The notes under the pieces are model-generated. The model searched no databases. It was not told the DNA's origin and saw nothing but the letters and a program-made list of their open reading frames with translations. The position numbers and the translations under genes were made by a program. DNA of 64,000 nucleotides from Haloprofundus marisrubri (GTDB taxonomy: Archaea; Halobacteriota; Halobacteria; Halobacteriales; Haloferacaceae), in the NCBI RefSeq assembly GCF_001469955.1, contig NZ_LOPU01000040.1, forward strand, positions 84,011 through 148,010, in the 5' to 3' direction. Below are positions 51,455 through 60,307 of this stretch, one piece after another (position 1 is the first letter of the stretch; each line of letters opens with the position of its first letter).

Positions 51455-52378
51455 TCACCGAACCTGTTCGACGACTTCCTCGGCGAAGCGCGTGAGTTCT
51501 GTCTTCGGGTCGACGCCGGGTGTCGAGACGAGCACGTGGTCGACGCCCATCTCGTCGAGCGACCGGAAGTAGTCGACGAACCACTCGCTGCCCGCACGGT
51601 AGCCGAGGTGGAGTGGTTCGGGTTCGGCTTTAGGGTCGTCTGCGAGTTCGGTGCGGACGGCCATCGCGTACGGTTTCTCACCCGCTTTCGTCCGCCACTC
51701 GTCGAGGTACGATTCGAGCGTGTTCATCGGCAGGTGATAGAAGAACCAGCCGTCGCCGTGGTCGGCTATCCACTCGGTCGACTGTCGAGCGTATCCGGTC
51801 GGCAGCAGCGGAACCGTCCCGGTCGTCGGTTTCGGTACGAGGTCGAGCGACCCGTCCAGCGTCCCCCACGTCGACTCGCTCTCGGGGAACTCGCCGCGCC
51901 AGACGGTCCGAAGCAGGTCGACGCTCTCGCGGAACCGTTCGCCGCGTTCGTCTGCGTCGACATCGAATGCAGAAAATTCGGGGTCCCGGTCGCCCGATGC
52001 GACGCCGAGAACGAGGCGGCCGTCGGAGAGATGGTCCAGCGACGCTGCGTTCTTGGCGACGTGAAGCGGGTGTCGAAGCGAAAGCACGATGCTGGCTGTC
52101 CCGAGTGCGATATCCGTCGTGTGCGCGGCGACGTGACTCAACCACGTCCACGGGTCGAACGTTTGCCCGGCGTCACCGAACCGCGGCCAGTACAGTGGGA
52201 CATCGCGGGCCCACAGGCCGTCGAATCCGACTTGTTCTGCGTGTGCGGCGAGTTTCATCTCCTCGCCCACGGACGGTTTGGACTCGCGCGAGTCGGTCAA
52301 CGGAAAGCCGACGCCGAAGCTCAGGGTATCGGTGCCGAACAGACGCTCGTAGCCCGCGTTGTGGTGGTCCGTCGTCAC
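51455..52378 (-). CDS. LLM-class (luciferase-like) flavin/F420 oxidoreductase
   Basis: 307 residues of the bacterial-luciferase-like TIM barrel: SFGVGFPLTDSRES start, AEQVGFDGLWARDVPLY, TDIALGTASIVLSLRHPLHV, HLSDGRLVLGVASGDRDPEF. In haloarchaea the cofactor is often F420. It lies upstream of the binding-protein gene on the same strand (86-base gap), but the iron box between them indicates separate control. Possible roles are monooxygenation or dehydrogenation of an unknown substrate. Confidence 0.9.
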   Translation of the reverse strand: MTTDHHNAGYERLFGTDTLSFGVGFPLTDSRESKPSVGEEMKLAAHAEQVGFDGLWARDVPLYWPRFGDAGQTFDPWTWLSHVAAHTTDIALGTASIVLSLRHPLHVAKNAASLDHLSDGRLVLGVASGDRDPEFSAFDVDADERGERFRESVDLLRTVWRGEFPESESTWGTLDGSLDLVPKPTTGTVPLLPTGYARQSTEWIADHGDGWFFYHLPMNTLESYLDEWRTKAGEKPYAMAVRTELADDPKAEPEPLHLGYRAGSEWFVDYFRSLDEMGVDHVLVSTPGVDPKTELTRFAEEVVEQVR

Positions 52379-52474
52379 GACTGCGCGTTCGGACGCGAGC
52401 GTATTGGGGCTACGGTTGCCGGTAGAAGCGGTTCACTCGTCGGGTGGTGTGTGACTGCGACCAGTGGACGAAGG

Positions 52475-52756
52475 TTACTCCTCGAAGGATATGTGTGCTT
52501 CTTCCCACGTACGGCGCTCGCGTATCAGGTCTTTCCCTCGCTCGGTTATCGCGTAGTAGTTGGTGCGTCTGTCGATGGGGCCTTTCTCTACGTACTCCTT
52601 CGTGACGAGCGTGTCGAGGTTCGGGTACAGCCGTCCGTGATTGATATCTCCGTCGAGATACTGTTCGAGTTGCTCTTTGGCCTGCTGTCCGGACGGTTCC
52701 TCCATCCCCGAGATAACGTACAACAAGTCGCGCTGGAAACCGCTTAGGTCGTGCAT
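52475..52756 (-). CDS. PadR-family transcriptional regulator
   Basis: 93 residues, the short PadR winged helix: LSGFQRDLLYVISGMEEPSG, INHGRLYPNLDTLVTKEYVE, NYYAITERGKDLIRERR. ATG 52756 fits the fold. A TATA-like GCTATATTC (minus strand, 52778-52786) lies 22-30 bases upstream, so the mRNA is probably leaderless. It lies upstream of the LLM gene in the same direction with a 96-base gap and could control that gene or itself. Confidence 0.92.
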   Translation of the reverse strand: MHDLSGFQRDLLYVISGMEEPSGQQAKEQLEQYLDGDINHGRLYPNLDTLVTKEYVEKGPIDRRTNYYAITERGKDLIRERRTWEEAHISFEE

Positions 52757-53109
52757 GTGATATAACTCTGCAGTTGTGAATATAGCTCCTCGCAGTATCA
52801 CGACTCTTGGTAGTTCACGTTTCAAAGAATAACTGGACACTACATTCACCGAATCAAACAGTTGGCGTCGGTGTCTCTCAACGGCTATCGACGGGGTAGT
52901 TCGGTAGTCGAGCGACTCGCTCGGGAGATAGTGAAAAGGCCGGAGCATGGCACGTTCCGGCAGTCGAACGACACCACGGCCAAGTAGGTCGTCCGGGGGA
53001 GTACCGCCCGACTCGACGCAGTGACGTACGTCGAAGGGGTGGAACTCTACTACAATATGTGAGCTAGACACCTAACAGTTACCGGCCTAATGGGATTGGC
53101 TCGCCGAAC
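52757..53109. other. Intergenic region upstream of padR
   Basis: About 350 bases. It holds the padR TATA box (52778-52786). A minus-strand frame runs open from 53071 into padR, but its composition is not haloarchaeal-like (neutral to basic), so I treat it as non-coding. TGATATAA next to the padR start may be part of an autoregulatory site. No hairpin RNA was recognised. Confidence 0.4.
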
Positions 53110-53637
53110 TCACTCGCTGAGCGGAACGTGTTCGCTTCCGACGAACGCGGAGGCAGCGTCGTCGCTGTCAGCGACAGTGCAGCGGTTGACCAGCGAGCGA
53201 ACCCGCCCGAACGACTCCGACGGCTCGAACTCGTCGGTGGGGTTCCCGGCGCGGTTCTCGCAGTGGCGGAGGTACAGTTGCATCCTGACGCTGTAGTCGG
53301 CCGGAAGCCACACCGAGGCGGGAGAACTGTCCAACTGGGCTTCCCACTCCGTCGAGAGACGATTGAGTTCGGAGAGGAGTTGTTCGTGAGCCATCCGCAA
53401 GGAGAGGTCGTCGGTCGGAACGTCGCTCGGGACACTGTCGACCGACAGCGTTTCGCCGTCGGGCATCGGCGTCGTCGCTTCGGCGTCGAGAAGAGTTTTC
53501 AGTGCCGAGACGTCCTCCCAGAACACCGTCACCGCGGAGGCGTCTCTCGTTTCGTCGTAGTATCGGTCGCGTCGTTGTGTCCGCGGGGGCTCTTCGGGGG
53601 GGTCGGGATTGTCGAGGAGATAACGAAGTATGTCCAT
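53110..53637 (-). CDS. Haloarchaeal hypothetical protein
   Basis: 175 residues, soluble and acidic, with no domain I recognise. It starts MDILRYLLDNPDPPEEPPRT and contains a helical central part (LSLRMAHEQLLSELNRLSTE) that looks like a small helical bundle. ATG 53637 is preferred over 53652 because the TATA box (minus-strand GTTATAT, 53661-53667) lies about 27 bases upstream of it, as for a leaderless gene. Neighbours give no functional hint. Confidence 0.6.
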   Translation of the reverse strand: MDILRYLLDNPDPPEEPPRTQRRDRYYDETRDASAVTVFWEDVSALKTLLDAEATTPMPDGETLSVDSVPSDVPTDDLSLRMAHEQLLSELNRLSTEWEAQLDSSPASVWLPADYSVRMQLYLRHCENRAGNPTDEFEPSESFGRVRSLVNRCTVADSDDAASAFVGSEHVPLSE

Positions 53638-54063
53638 ACGCGGCGATTTCATTCACGCTGATATAACTGTTCCCCCAAATTGCCTCCCGACGTACGCTTG
53701 CGGAACCTGTGTATCTCGGAGTCGCCCGCCAACAAGTTGATAACCACTCGGCTCCCGGTCTCAATTGCGTCCGTCCCCAACGACGCAGCTGTTCATAGGT
53801 TTGGTATCCACCGTTCGGCGGGGGAGTCGTCTCCACTCCCCGTCGAAATCACACGGACCCGCCGAATCGCGGCACTCCCCGCTTCGATTCGTGGAGAGTG
53901 CCTTCGGTGTGTCGTCCATCTGATTGTTTCATCGAGTGAGCACCGCTCACTGGCTGAAAAGTTGTCAGCGGGAATGATGATACGCGTAGCGGCCGAATAC
54001 TGGTGTATGAGATACTCACTCCGACAGATGGGCAGTATCGCTTTCGAATCGCGTGGCGAACCG
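53638..54063. other. Intergenic region between the hypothetical gene and the membrane/halocyanin pair
   Basis: About 430 bases. The left end holds the promoter of the minus-strand hypothetical gene (TATA at 53661-53667). The plus strand has an open frame running into the next gene, but codon choice and composition do not look coding before ATG 54064. Nothing else is recognised. Confidence 0.4.
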
Positions 54064-54426
54064 ATGACTCGATTGCACTGGGCCGCCGTTGGCCTCGCGG
54101 GCATCACCGCCGGGGTCCACCTCTACCTCTACTCGGTGCAGGGATTCCTCCCGTTCCTCCTCGCAGGACTGGGCTTTCTCGGCGCGGTAGTGCTACTGGT
54201 CGCGGGTGTGAACCGCCGCCTGCTCTACGCCGTCGGCGTTCCGTTCACCGCCTCACAGATTGCCGTCTGGTTCGTCCAGGGGATGCCCGAGTTCGCACTC
54301 GGCGTCGCCGACAAAACCGTTCAGGTCGCGCTCATCGGGATACTCGTGTACCTGTTCGTCGCCGAACGGACCGCAGCGAAAGATGTCGTCGAACCCGAAC
54401 CCGCTCCGACGGTGGTGGCGCGATGA
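54064..54426 (+). CDS. Four-helix membrane protein coupled to halocyanin
   Basis: 120 residues with four hydrophobic helices (WAAVGLAGITAGVHLYLYSV; PFLLAGLGFLGAVVLLVAG; a third around YAVGVPFTASQIAVWFV; VALIGILVYLFVAE) and a short acidic cytosolic tail. His5 and His18 lie near membrane boundaries. Its stop overlaps the halocyanin start (ATGA), so the two are co-translated. It may be a membrane partner or electron donor/acceptor docking protein for the copper protein; function is not established. Confidence 0.7.
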   Translation: MTRLHWAAVGLAGITAGVHLYLYSVQGFLPFLLAGLGFLGAVVLLVAGVNRRLLYAVGVPFTASQIAVWFVQGMPEFALGVADKTVQVALIGILVYLFVAERTAAKDVVEPEPAPTVVAR

Positions 54427-54920
54427 GCAACACGCTCGCAGACCTACGAACCACTCGCCGAGCGTATCTGAAAGCCGCCGGAGCCGTGACGCTCGGCCTC
54501 TCGGTGCTCGCCGGATGCAGTGCACGCGGTGCACCCGACTCACCATCGGGTCCGCTGCTGGCGTCGGAACCAGCGTACGGTGACTGGTTCAGCGGCGTCG
54601 ACGCCTACGAAGGGACGTTCGACATGCGCGAGCAGTCGTCGGTCACTGTCACTGTCGGCGCGAAAGACCGGATGGGGTATTTCTCGTTCGACCCGGCGGC
54701 AGTCGCCGTTTCTCCGGGAACGACCATCACGTGGGAGTGGTCCGGCGAGGGTGGCGGCCACGACGTCGTCGAACTCGACGGCCGGTTCAGTTCCGGTGCG
54801 CTCGCCGACCACGCGGGCCACACGTTCTCGCACGTGTTCGACGACCCGGGTATCTACCCGTACTACTGCACGCCGCACCGCGCGATGGGAATGAGAGGTG
54901 CGGTGTACGTTCTCGCATAG
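54423..54920 (+). CDS. Halocyanin-like blue copper lipoprotein
   Basis: 165 residues. Tat signal TTRRAYLKAAG with lipobox LAGC (Cys near residue 32), then a plastocyanin-like domain. Type-1 copper ligands are all present: His in GGGHDVVEL, Cys and His in YYCTPHRAM, and Met in AMGMRG. It is a membrane-anchored extracellular electron carrier. The ATGA overlap with the preceding membrane protein makes the pair a probable functional unit. Confidence 0.92.
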   Translation: MSNTLADLRTTRRAYLKAAGAVTLGLSVLAGCSARGAPDSPSGPLLASEPAYGDWFSGVDAYEGTFDMREQSSVTVTVGAKDRMGYFSFDPAAVAVSPGTTITWEWSGEGGGHDVVELDGRFSSGALADHAGHTFSHVFDDPGIYPYYCTPHRAMGMRGAVYVLA

Positions 54921-54960
54921 TTCCTGTCGCGGTTTCGAGGCGGCCGGAGACGACGATTTT

Positions 54961-54980
54961 GACAAACGTCCACATTTGTC
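54961..54980. promoter_or_regulatory. 20-bp near-palindrome downstream of halocyanin
   Basis: GACAAACGTCCACATTTGTC has perfect 6-base arms GACAAA/TTTGTC, with further symmetry inside (GT/AC). It is AT-richer than its surroundings and ends 3 bases before a doubtful ATG at 54984. It may be an operator for that ORF or mark an unannotated transcript; a terminator is less likely because the stem is weak. Confidence 0.45.
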
Positions 54981-54983
54981 CTA

Positions 54984-55211
54984 ATGGTAACACCTAACAC
55001 AGAGCCGTGCGATACCGTCACTGCAGCGTTACGCGGCGTTGCACGAGCACCACGCCACGCTTGGTCACGCGGCGATGGTGACAAATCGTCAGACGGAATC
55101 ACGGGACTGAATGGGAGTCACGGCCCAGTCGGTCCACCACTGATTCTCCACGTACCCAAAACCAGAGAAAATTCCACACGCCGACGAATGAGTATATTGT
55201 CTGACGCATGA
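54984..55211 (+). CDS. Doubtful 75-residue ORF
   Basis: It starts at an ATG next to the palindrome, but the product is basic and Arg/Ser/Gly-rich (MVTPNTEPCDTVTAALRG at the start), unlike the acidic proteins of this genome, and has no recognisable motif. Kept only because of the promoter-like palindrome immediately upstream. Confidence 0.22.
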   Translation: MVTPNTEPCDTVTAALRGVARAPRHAWSRGDGDKSSDGITGLNGSHGPVGPPLILHVPKTRENSTRRRMSILSDA

Positions 55212-55604
55212 CAACACCACGAACGATGCTGAGTCTTATACGCGTGCTTTGCTAGTTGTTCATCGCCGGTGTGAGGGATATCTCATACTGGGACGACAGA
55301 GGCATCCGTCATCGTCGCGTCCCCGCAGACGGGATTTTTCGTGTTCGAGGCACTCATCCTGTCGACGCGAACGTCCGGATGTAGAGCGTGACTATCGGCC
55401 GCCGATACCTGCTAGCGATGGCCTCTGCCGACAAATTGATGATTCTCTGGCCGATATCAGCAGACGGGCGGAAGGTACTGTGTTTGGTTAGGTTCTTGCA
55501 CTGATACTCCCCGCCCACTTTCGGCTGACCAGTTCTCTCGTCGCTCGATATCCGATAGCGGCGCGTCGACAATCGATCCGACGTACACCCAGTGTCCCGA
55601 CCGA
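55212..55604. other. Intergenic region without recognisable genes
   Basis: About 390 bases between the doubtful ORF and the PH-domain gene. Short open frames on both strands have non-acidic compositions and no motif. No strong inverted repeat or TATA box serving a neighbour was noticed. Confidence 0.4.
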
Positions 55605-56528
55605 CTACCGACGCTGAGACTGCTCGGTCCGGTCGTTCTCACTCGTCCGATTCGAACTCTCCCGACGTTCCCGTTCGACCGCCGTGTGACCGTCGCGTCG
55701 CGCCTCCTCGACGTCGTTTTCGAACTGGAACTCGTCGTTGGACTGATCGACGTCCCCAGATGTATCCGCCGGCAGCGACTCCCTCGTTGCGTCCGCGTCG
55801 GAGGGATTCAGTTCGCGCCGGTCGTCGACGGCGGTCACGTACTCGTCTCTCTCGTCGGGTTCGTCGCCGAGTTGCGCTCGAATGTCGTCTGCGAACTCCG
55901 TGGAGTCGTACACCTCGTCGATGGTGACGGTGAGACCGCCGGACGCGCCCGCTCTGACGTGGACGCTGCCGATTCCGGCCAGCGACTCCCGCATCGACTG
56001 TCGCTCCTCGACGGCTCGAACCTTCTCCATCGGGAGTTCGTTTCTGACGAGCGAGAGGAACCGATACTCCTCCATCACGCGCTGGTTCGTCACGAGGTAC
56101 GTCGTGAGCGTGTTCCGCCAGTAGCGGTGGATGCCCGTCGAGAACAGATACAATCCCACGCCGAACACGAGCGTCGGGTAAACGAGCGGATACTCGGTGA
56201 AGTACAGAAGCGAGATGCCGCTGGCGAGAAACGGGATGGCGGCGAACGCCTGTGCGAGGGCGTTTCGCTGCGCGGGGTCTCTGTCGTCGACGAACCGTTC
56301 GCGCGGCCGCATCGAGGGTGCTGGCGGGGCACCGACGAACTGAACGTAGAGTCCGATTCCACAGACGAAAAGCCCGAATACGGCGAGTACGACGCCAGCT
56401 ATCGGCGGTGCGGTCGACTGGCCGTCGACGAGCGGGTACTGCGTCTGGAACCCGTAGATGTAGCCGCCGACGGCGACGAACGGTAGCCCGAACAGTGCGC
56501 TCCACAGTGCTGGAAGTCCTCGTGACAT
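55605..56528 (-). CDS. Membrane protein with bacterial PH-like domain
   Basis: 307 residues. Four hydrophobic helices in the first half (LPALWSALFGLPFVAVGGYI; AGVVLAVFGLFVCGIGLYV; two around residues 94-135) are followed by a bPH2-type domain (TYLVTNQRVMEEYRFLSLVR; MEKVRAVEERQS; RAGASGGLTVTIDEVYD) and a long acidic, charged tail of about 95 residues. It begins 2 bases after the stop of the surface-protein gene, so it is the second gene of that operon. It may be an envelope-stress or anchoring factor; function unknown. Confidence 0.8.
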   Translation of the reverse strand: MSRGLPALWSALFGLPFVAVGGYIYGFQTQYPLVDGQSTAPPIAGVVLAVFGLFVCGIGLYVQFVGAPPAPSMRPRERFVDDRDPAQRNALAQAFAAIPFLASGISLLYFTEYPLVYPTLVFGVGLYLFSTGIHRYWRNTLTTYLVTNQRVMEEYRFLSLVRNELPMEKVRAVEERQSMRESLAGIGSVHVRAGASGGLTVTIDEVYDSTEFADDIRAQLGDEPDERDEYVTAVDDRRELNPSDADATRESLPADTSGDVDQSNDEFQFENDVEEARRDGHTAVERERRESSNRTSENDRTEQSQRR

Positions 56529-56530
56529 GG

Positions 56531-58045
56531 TTATCGACTCTTGAGCATCTCGTAGGCGATTCCGAACACGGACGTGGCGATACCGATGAGCGTGAGCGTC
56601 GTCTCGTCCATCGACGTTCCGCCACACTCGCTGAAGAACCCGCGCTGACACGTGCTTTCTCCGTCGTTGTCGGCGTCGGTGTCGCCGTCGTCCGGCGGCG
56701 ACTCACCGGCCGGGGTAAACGTCGCCGGCGGCGGCGTCTCCGTCTCCGTCTCGACGGGTGCGTAGACGGTGACCGGTCGGGTCTCCAGCGCGTCGTCGCC
56801 GACCCACACGCCGTGGGTCGTCTCCTGTGACGACACCGGAATCGCGGCGCGTTCGACCTGGTCGTAGCTCAACTCGAACTGCACCGTTCGTTTCTCGCCG
56901 ATGGGTACGCGGACCCATTCGGTGGCGACGATGGCGTCGTCCAAGCGGTACGACAGTTGCCCTTTGAAGTCGCTCGACCCGACGTTTCGGACGGTCATGT
57001 TCACCCGAACGGGTTCTCCGGGGCGCACGTCGTTCGCCACCTCGAACCGTTCGACGGCGAGTGTCGACGCGTCTGCGCTCGGGCCTTCGACGACGCGCAT
57101 CTCGCCGCCCCGTCTCGACTCGCCGGTGACGACGGCGTGGTTGTGGGTGGTTTCGTTCCGGACCGACCCGACTGTCTCTTCGACGTCGGCGAGCGAAACC
57201 TCGAAGGCGACTTGTCGCTGCTTGCCGGCACCGACGGTGACGGTTTTCTCGGCGATTTCGTAGCCGTCGAACTCGTAGCTCACCGTTCGCGTGATGGTCG
57301 TCTGACCGGGGTTCTCGACGGTTGCGAGGACGATGTACGGTTCACTGTGAGAGAGTTCCGTCGGCGCGTCGAACGTCCGCATCGTGAAGTCGACGTCGGG
57401 CGTCACCCGAACCCGCGCCGCCGCCCCGTGACCCGTCTCGTTTTGCACGCCGTGGACGTAGCTCCCGGGAGCGGCCGACCCGCCGCGCTGTTCGACCGCT
57501 GCGAGCGACGAGGTGAACGAAACCCGCGTCGATTCTCCGGCGTCGAGCGTCACCTGCTCTGTGGCGACGACGGTACCGCCGAACGTGTAGTTCACCAGTT
57601 CGGTTCCGGTTCCGGTTCCGCGGTTCGTCACCGTCGCCGCGACGTCGATTCGGTCACCGCGTCGAACGGTCGACTGAGTCGAGAGATTCGAAACCACGAA
57701 ACTAGTGTCACCGCTTGCTTGTCCGTCGGACGTCGTCTCCGCAGATGTCGTTTCTGCGGGCGTTGCCGTTGGTGGGGTTGTGGTCGGTGTCGCCGGTTCC
57801 GTCGTCGGTGCCGACGTACTCGGTGCGTTCGTTTCGGTCGTCTCAGTACTGCTCTGACTGGTCGTCTCGTTCGTCGTCTCCGTCGCCGACTGCTGGGCGA
57901 CGACGCCTCGCTCGCTCGCCGGGTCGATGCCGTCGCTCCTCTCGGAGACGACAGTCGCTGCGACCGGTGCTCCCATCGCGGTGAGGAGGGCGAAAACGAG
58001 CGCGACAGTGATGACCACCGAGCCAATGTCGCGCGTGGATGACAT
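56531..58045 (-). CDS. Secreted surface protein with CARDB-like repeats
   Basis: 504 residues. An N-terminal signal (VVITVALVFALLTAMGAPVAA), a Thr/Ser/Pro-rich stalk (residues about 55-112, likely glycosylated), then three CARDB-like beta repeats of about 100 residues, each with a recurrent VTNRG, VENPG or VRNVG turn. A Cys pair (CQRGFFSEC) precedes a C-terminal membrane helix (TLTLIGIATSVFGIAYEML). It is probably an adhesive or structural envelope protein. It is the first gene of an operon with the PH-domain protein and has its own TATA box. Confidence 0.82.
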   Translation of the reverse strand: MSSTRDIGSVVITVALVFALLTAMGAPVAATVVSERSDGIDPASERGVVAQQSATETTNETTSQSSTETTETNAPSTSAPTTEPATPTTTPPTATPAETTSAETTSDGQASGDTSFVVSNLSTQSTVRRGDRIDVAATVTNRGTGTGTELVNYTFGGTVVATEQVTLDAGESTRVSFTSSLAAVEQRGGSAAPGSYVHGVQNETGHGAAARVRVTPDVDFTMRTFDAPTELSHSEPYIVLATVENPGQTTITRTVSYEFDGYEIAEKTVTVGAGKQRQVAFEVSLADVEETVGSVRNETTHNHAVVTGESRRGGEMRVVEGPSADASTLAVERFEVANDVRPGEPVRVNMTVRNVGSSDFKGQLSYRLDDAIVATEWVRVPIGEKRTVQFELSYDQVERAAIPVSSQETTHGVWVGDDALETRPVTVYAPVETETETPPPATFTPAGESPPDDGDTDADNDGESTCQRGFFSECGGTSMDETTLTLIGIATSVFGIAYEMLKSR

Positions 58046-58069
58046 TCTATCCGTGCTTCCGGATTCGTG

Positions 58070-58078
58070 TTATAAATA
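58070..58078 (-). promoter_or_regulatory. TATA box of the surface-protein operon
   Basis: Minus-strand TATTTATAA centred about 29 bases before ATG 58045, in a strongly AT-rich stretch (58070-58165) that contrasts with the surrounding GC-rich DNA. It indicates a promoter for a near-leaderless transcript. Confidence 0.6.
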
Positions 58079-58266
58079 GTTTCTTCTATCGTAATTGTTC
58101 CAACGATAAGTCAGAAAAAGAGAAAGTATTACAAAAAAGAGATTCAGAAATTCTGAATAGGGGTTCACCACGAGTTCGACTCGCTCGGTATCGGAGGGAG
58201 TCTCAAAACTCAAAGGAACCTTTGTGCTTACGCCGGGGTTATCTCCTCACCGGTCAATCTACTCGT

Positions 58267-58947
58267 ATGTCCCCGACACGACGAACGATGTTGAAAACCG
58301 TAGGAATGCTCTCCGCTGCGGCGCTCGCCGGTTGTACCACGAGTGCAGACTCCCCGGGAAGCGGAAACGACTCCGACGGTCAGAACGGCACCGACGGCGA
58401 CGGAAACGACTCTGGGCTCCCCGGGAGCGGAGACGACTCCGGAAACGCGAGCGGAACGCGGCCCGAGGGTACCGGCGGTCCGGGCGTGCTCATCACGAGC
58501 ACCGACGACGCGCCGGAGTTACCCATCGTACCGAGCGTTGAACTGACCCGAGACGTCGCCACCGAGGAGCACCCCCCGCAACTACGCGTCACGATAACCA
58601 ACGAGAGCGACCAGTCGGTCCGACTCGGCGAAGGCCGAGACGTGTTCTTCGAGTACGTCGCAGACACCGACAGATACCTGACGTTCCTGCCGGCAGACGG
58701 CGAGTACGACGCCGAAGCGGGCTGTTGGCGCCTCGCCGAACCCATCATGATTACCGAGGAGTATCAGACGGTGACGATTGCGGCGGGCGAGTCGATGGAA
58801 AAACTCGTCGACCTCTACGCGACGCCGGGCGAAGACGCCTGCCTGCCGGTCGGCGAGTTCCGGTTCGAGACGACGTACGCTATCCTCTCGGAGTCGATGG
58901 AGTCCGAAGCACAGGCGACGTGGGGCTTCTCGCTTTCGTTGGAGTAA
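58267..58947 (+). CDS. Tat lipoprotein with immunoglobulin-like domain
   Basis: 226 residues. Signal PTRRTMLKTVGMLSAAAL and lipobox LAGC (Cys near residue 23), a long Asp/Ser/Gly/Asn linker (to about residue 80), then an all-beta domain of about 140 residues (LRVTITNESDQSVRLGEGRD; PVGEFRFETTYAI). It resembles haloarchaeal lipoproteins with BsuPI/CARDB-like folds that decorate the cell surface. A Cys pair (GCWRL, DACLP) may form a disulfide. Exact function unknown. Confidence 0.78.
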   Translation: MSPTRRTMLKTVGMLSAAALAGCTTSADSPGSGNDSDGQNGTDGDGNDSGLPGSGDDSGNASGTRPEGTGGPGVLITSTDDAPELPIVPSVELTRDVATEEHPPQLRVTITNESDQSVRLGEGRDVFFEYVADTDRYLTFLPADGEYDAEAGCWRLAEPIMITEEYQTVTIAAGESMEKLVDLYATPGEDACLPVGEFRFETTYAILSESMESEAQATWGFSLSLE

Positions 58948-58948
58948 A

Positions 58949-58968
58949 AACGGCCTCTCTAGGCCGTT
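58949..58968 (+). terminator. Hairpin directly after the lipoprotein gene
   Basis: AACGGCCT (58949-58956) and AGGCCGTT (58961-58968) form a perfect 8-bp stem with the loop CTCT, starting 2 bases after the stop codon. It is a good candidate for transcription termination or mRNA 3'-end stabilisation, although no T-tract follows. Confidence 0.6.
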
Positions 58969-59089
58969 CCCTGTAGCTTCGGGCTTTCTCACGTTTCTCT
59001 CGTTCTTCCTATCCTTCCTGTTCCCACCGTTTCGGCGACCGTGACCGTATTCACAGGGAGACCGTTGAAATATCTTCACGTCGGCACGG

Positions 59090-59098
59090 TTTTATTAT
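59090..59098 (+). promoter_or_regulatory. TATA box of the orc1/cdc6 gene
   Basis: TTTTATTAT lies about 26 bases before ATG 59121 with no ribosome-binding site between, indicating a leaderless transcript and supporting that start. Confidence 0.6.
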
Positions 59099-59120
59099 CC
59101 TCTCCGATAATCGTGTAATC

Positions 59121-60122
59121 ATGATTACCGACGCTCGGGTACTTCAAGCGGAATTCAGCCCGAAAGAAGTCGAGCATCGTGACCAGGAGGTCGACGTGTT
59201 GTCGAGTGCGTTAGAGCCGATTGTGGCCGGTCAACCCGGCGAGACGGCACTCATATTCGGTCCGTCGGGTGCGGGAAAGACCTGTATCGCGCAGTTCACC
59301 GTCGGTCGGTTGCAGGAGGCCGTCGGCGAGATGAACCAGCAGTACGTCAACTGCTGGCAGGATTACACGCGCTTTCGCGTTCTCTACCGTGTCCTCGAAG
59401 GAATCGGGCGGGCCGCCGACGTACACAGACAGTCGACGCCGCGCGACGAACTGTTAGAGCGTCTCCGAAAGTACGACGGCCCGCAGTACGTCGTCATTCT
59501 CGACGAAGTCGACCAACTGGAGGACCCTCGTGTACTGTACGACCTCTACAGGATGTCGAACATCTCGATGGTGCTCATCACGAACCGCGAGGAGGAACTG
59601 TTCGCACAGATGGACGAACGCCTCAGCAGTCGCTTCGGGAGCAGCGTCCGCATCCAGTTCGAACGCTACACGCTCGACGAACTGGTATCGATACTTTCCG
59701 CGCGCGCACGATGGGGACTTGTCGCGGACGCCGTCGGCAGACAGGAACTCGCGCTCATCGGGGACGCCGCGGCGGGAGACGCTCGCGTCGCAATCGGTAT
59801 CCTCCGAAACGCCGCCCACAGAGCGTCGCGGGAGGGAGTCGACGAGATTTCCGTAGACGTCGTCCATCAGTCGATACCGGACGGCAAAGACGAAGTCAGA
59901 CAGAAGACTATCGAACAGTTCACCGAGCATCAACAGATACTGTACAACGTACTCGTCGATGCGGGAGAGACCCAACCGGGTGAACTGTACGACCTGTACT
60001 GTGAACGCGTCGACGACCCGAAGACCCGCCGCACGATTCGGAACTACCTCTCGAAGATGGACCACTACAAACTGGTCGTCTCCGACGGCAACGGACGCAA
60101 CCGGACGTACCGCTTGCGCTGA
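59121..60122 (+). CDS. Orc1/Cdc6-family replication initiator (short form)
   Basis: 333 residues, shorter than the about 400 of chromosomal Orc1/Cdc6. AAA+ core with Walker A GPSGAGKT (47-54), Walker B VVILDEVDQL (124-133), sensor-1 SMVLITNREEE and arginine-finger-like SSRFGSS. A C-terminal winged helix (TQPGELYDLYCERVDDPKTR; YLSKMDHYKLVVSDG) would bind origin DNA. CCGGAAAC repeats lie just downstream. Haloarchaea carry many such paralogues, some tied to plasmid or accessory origins; this may be one of them. Confidence 0.9.
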   Translation: MITDARVLQAEFSPKEVEHRDQEVDVLSSALEPIVAGQPGETALIFGPSGAGKTCIAQFTVGRLQEAVGEMNQQYVNCWQDYTRFRVLYRVLEGIGRAADVHRQSTPRDELLERLRKYDGPQYVVILDEVDQLEDPRVLYDLYRMSNISMVLITNREEELFAQMDERLSSRFGSSVRIQFERYTLDELVSILSARARWGLVADAVGRQELALIGDAAAGDARVAIGILRNAAHRASREGVDEISVDVVHQSIPDGKDEVRQKTIEQFTEHQQILYNVLVDAGETQPGELYDLYCERVDDPKTRRTIRNYLSKMDHYKLVVSDGNGRNRTYRLR

Positions 60123-60146
60123 CTGACCTCGACGCCAGCGGCGAAT

Positions 60147-60170
60147 CCGGAAATCCGGAAACCCGGAAAC
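60147..60170 (+). repeat. Three tandem 8-bp repeats CCGGAAA(C/T)
   Basis: CCGGAAAT, CCGGAAAC and CCGGAAAC follow each other without a gap, starting 25 bases after the orc1/cdc6 stop, and are followed by GAACACC. This iteron-like array is a candidate initiator-binding site. Confidence 0.65.
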
Positions 60171-60307
60171 GAACACCAAGACGACGCGACCTGTTCTCCG
60201 TACTCTCGTCTCGCCACCGCAGAAACCACTCATACGGGCGTCTCCCGCTCGAATAACTCCGTCTTTCTTGCGCGTATAGCCCATACCTGAGACACCCGTC
60301 CGACCGA

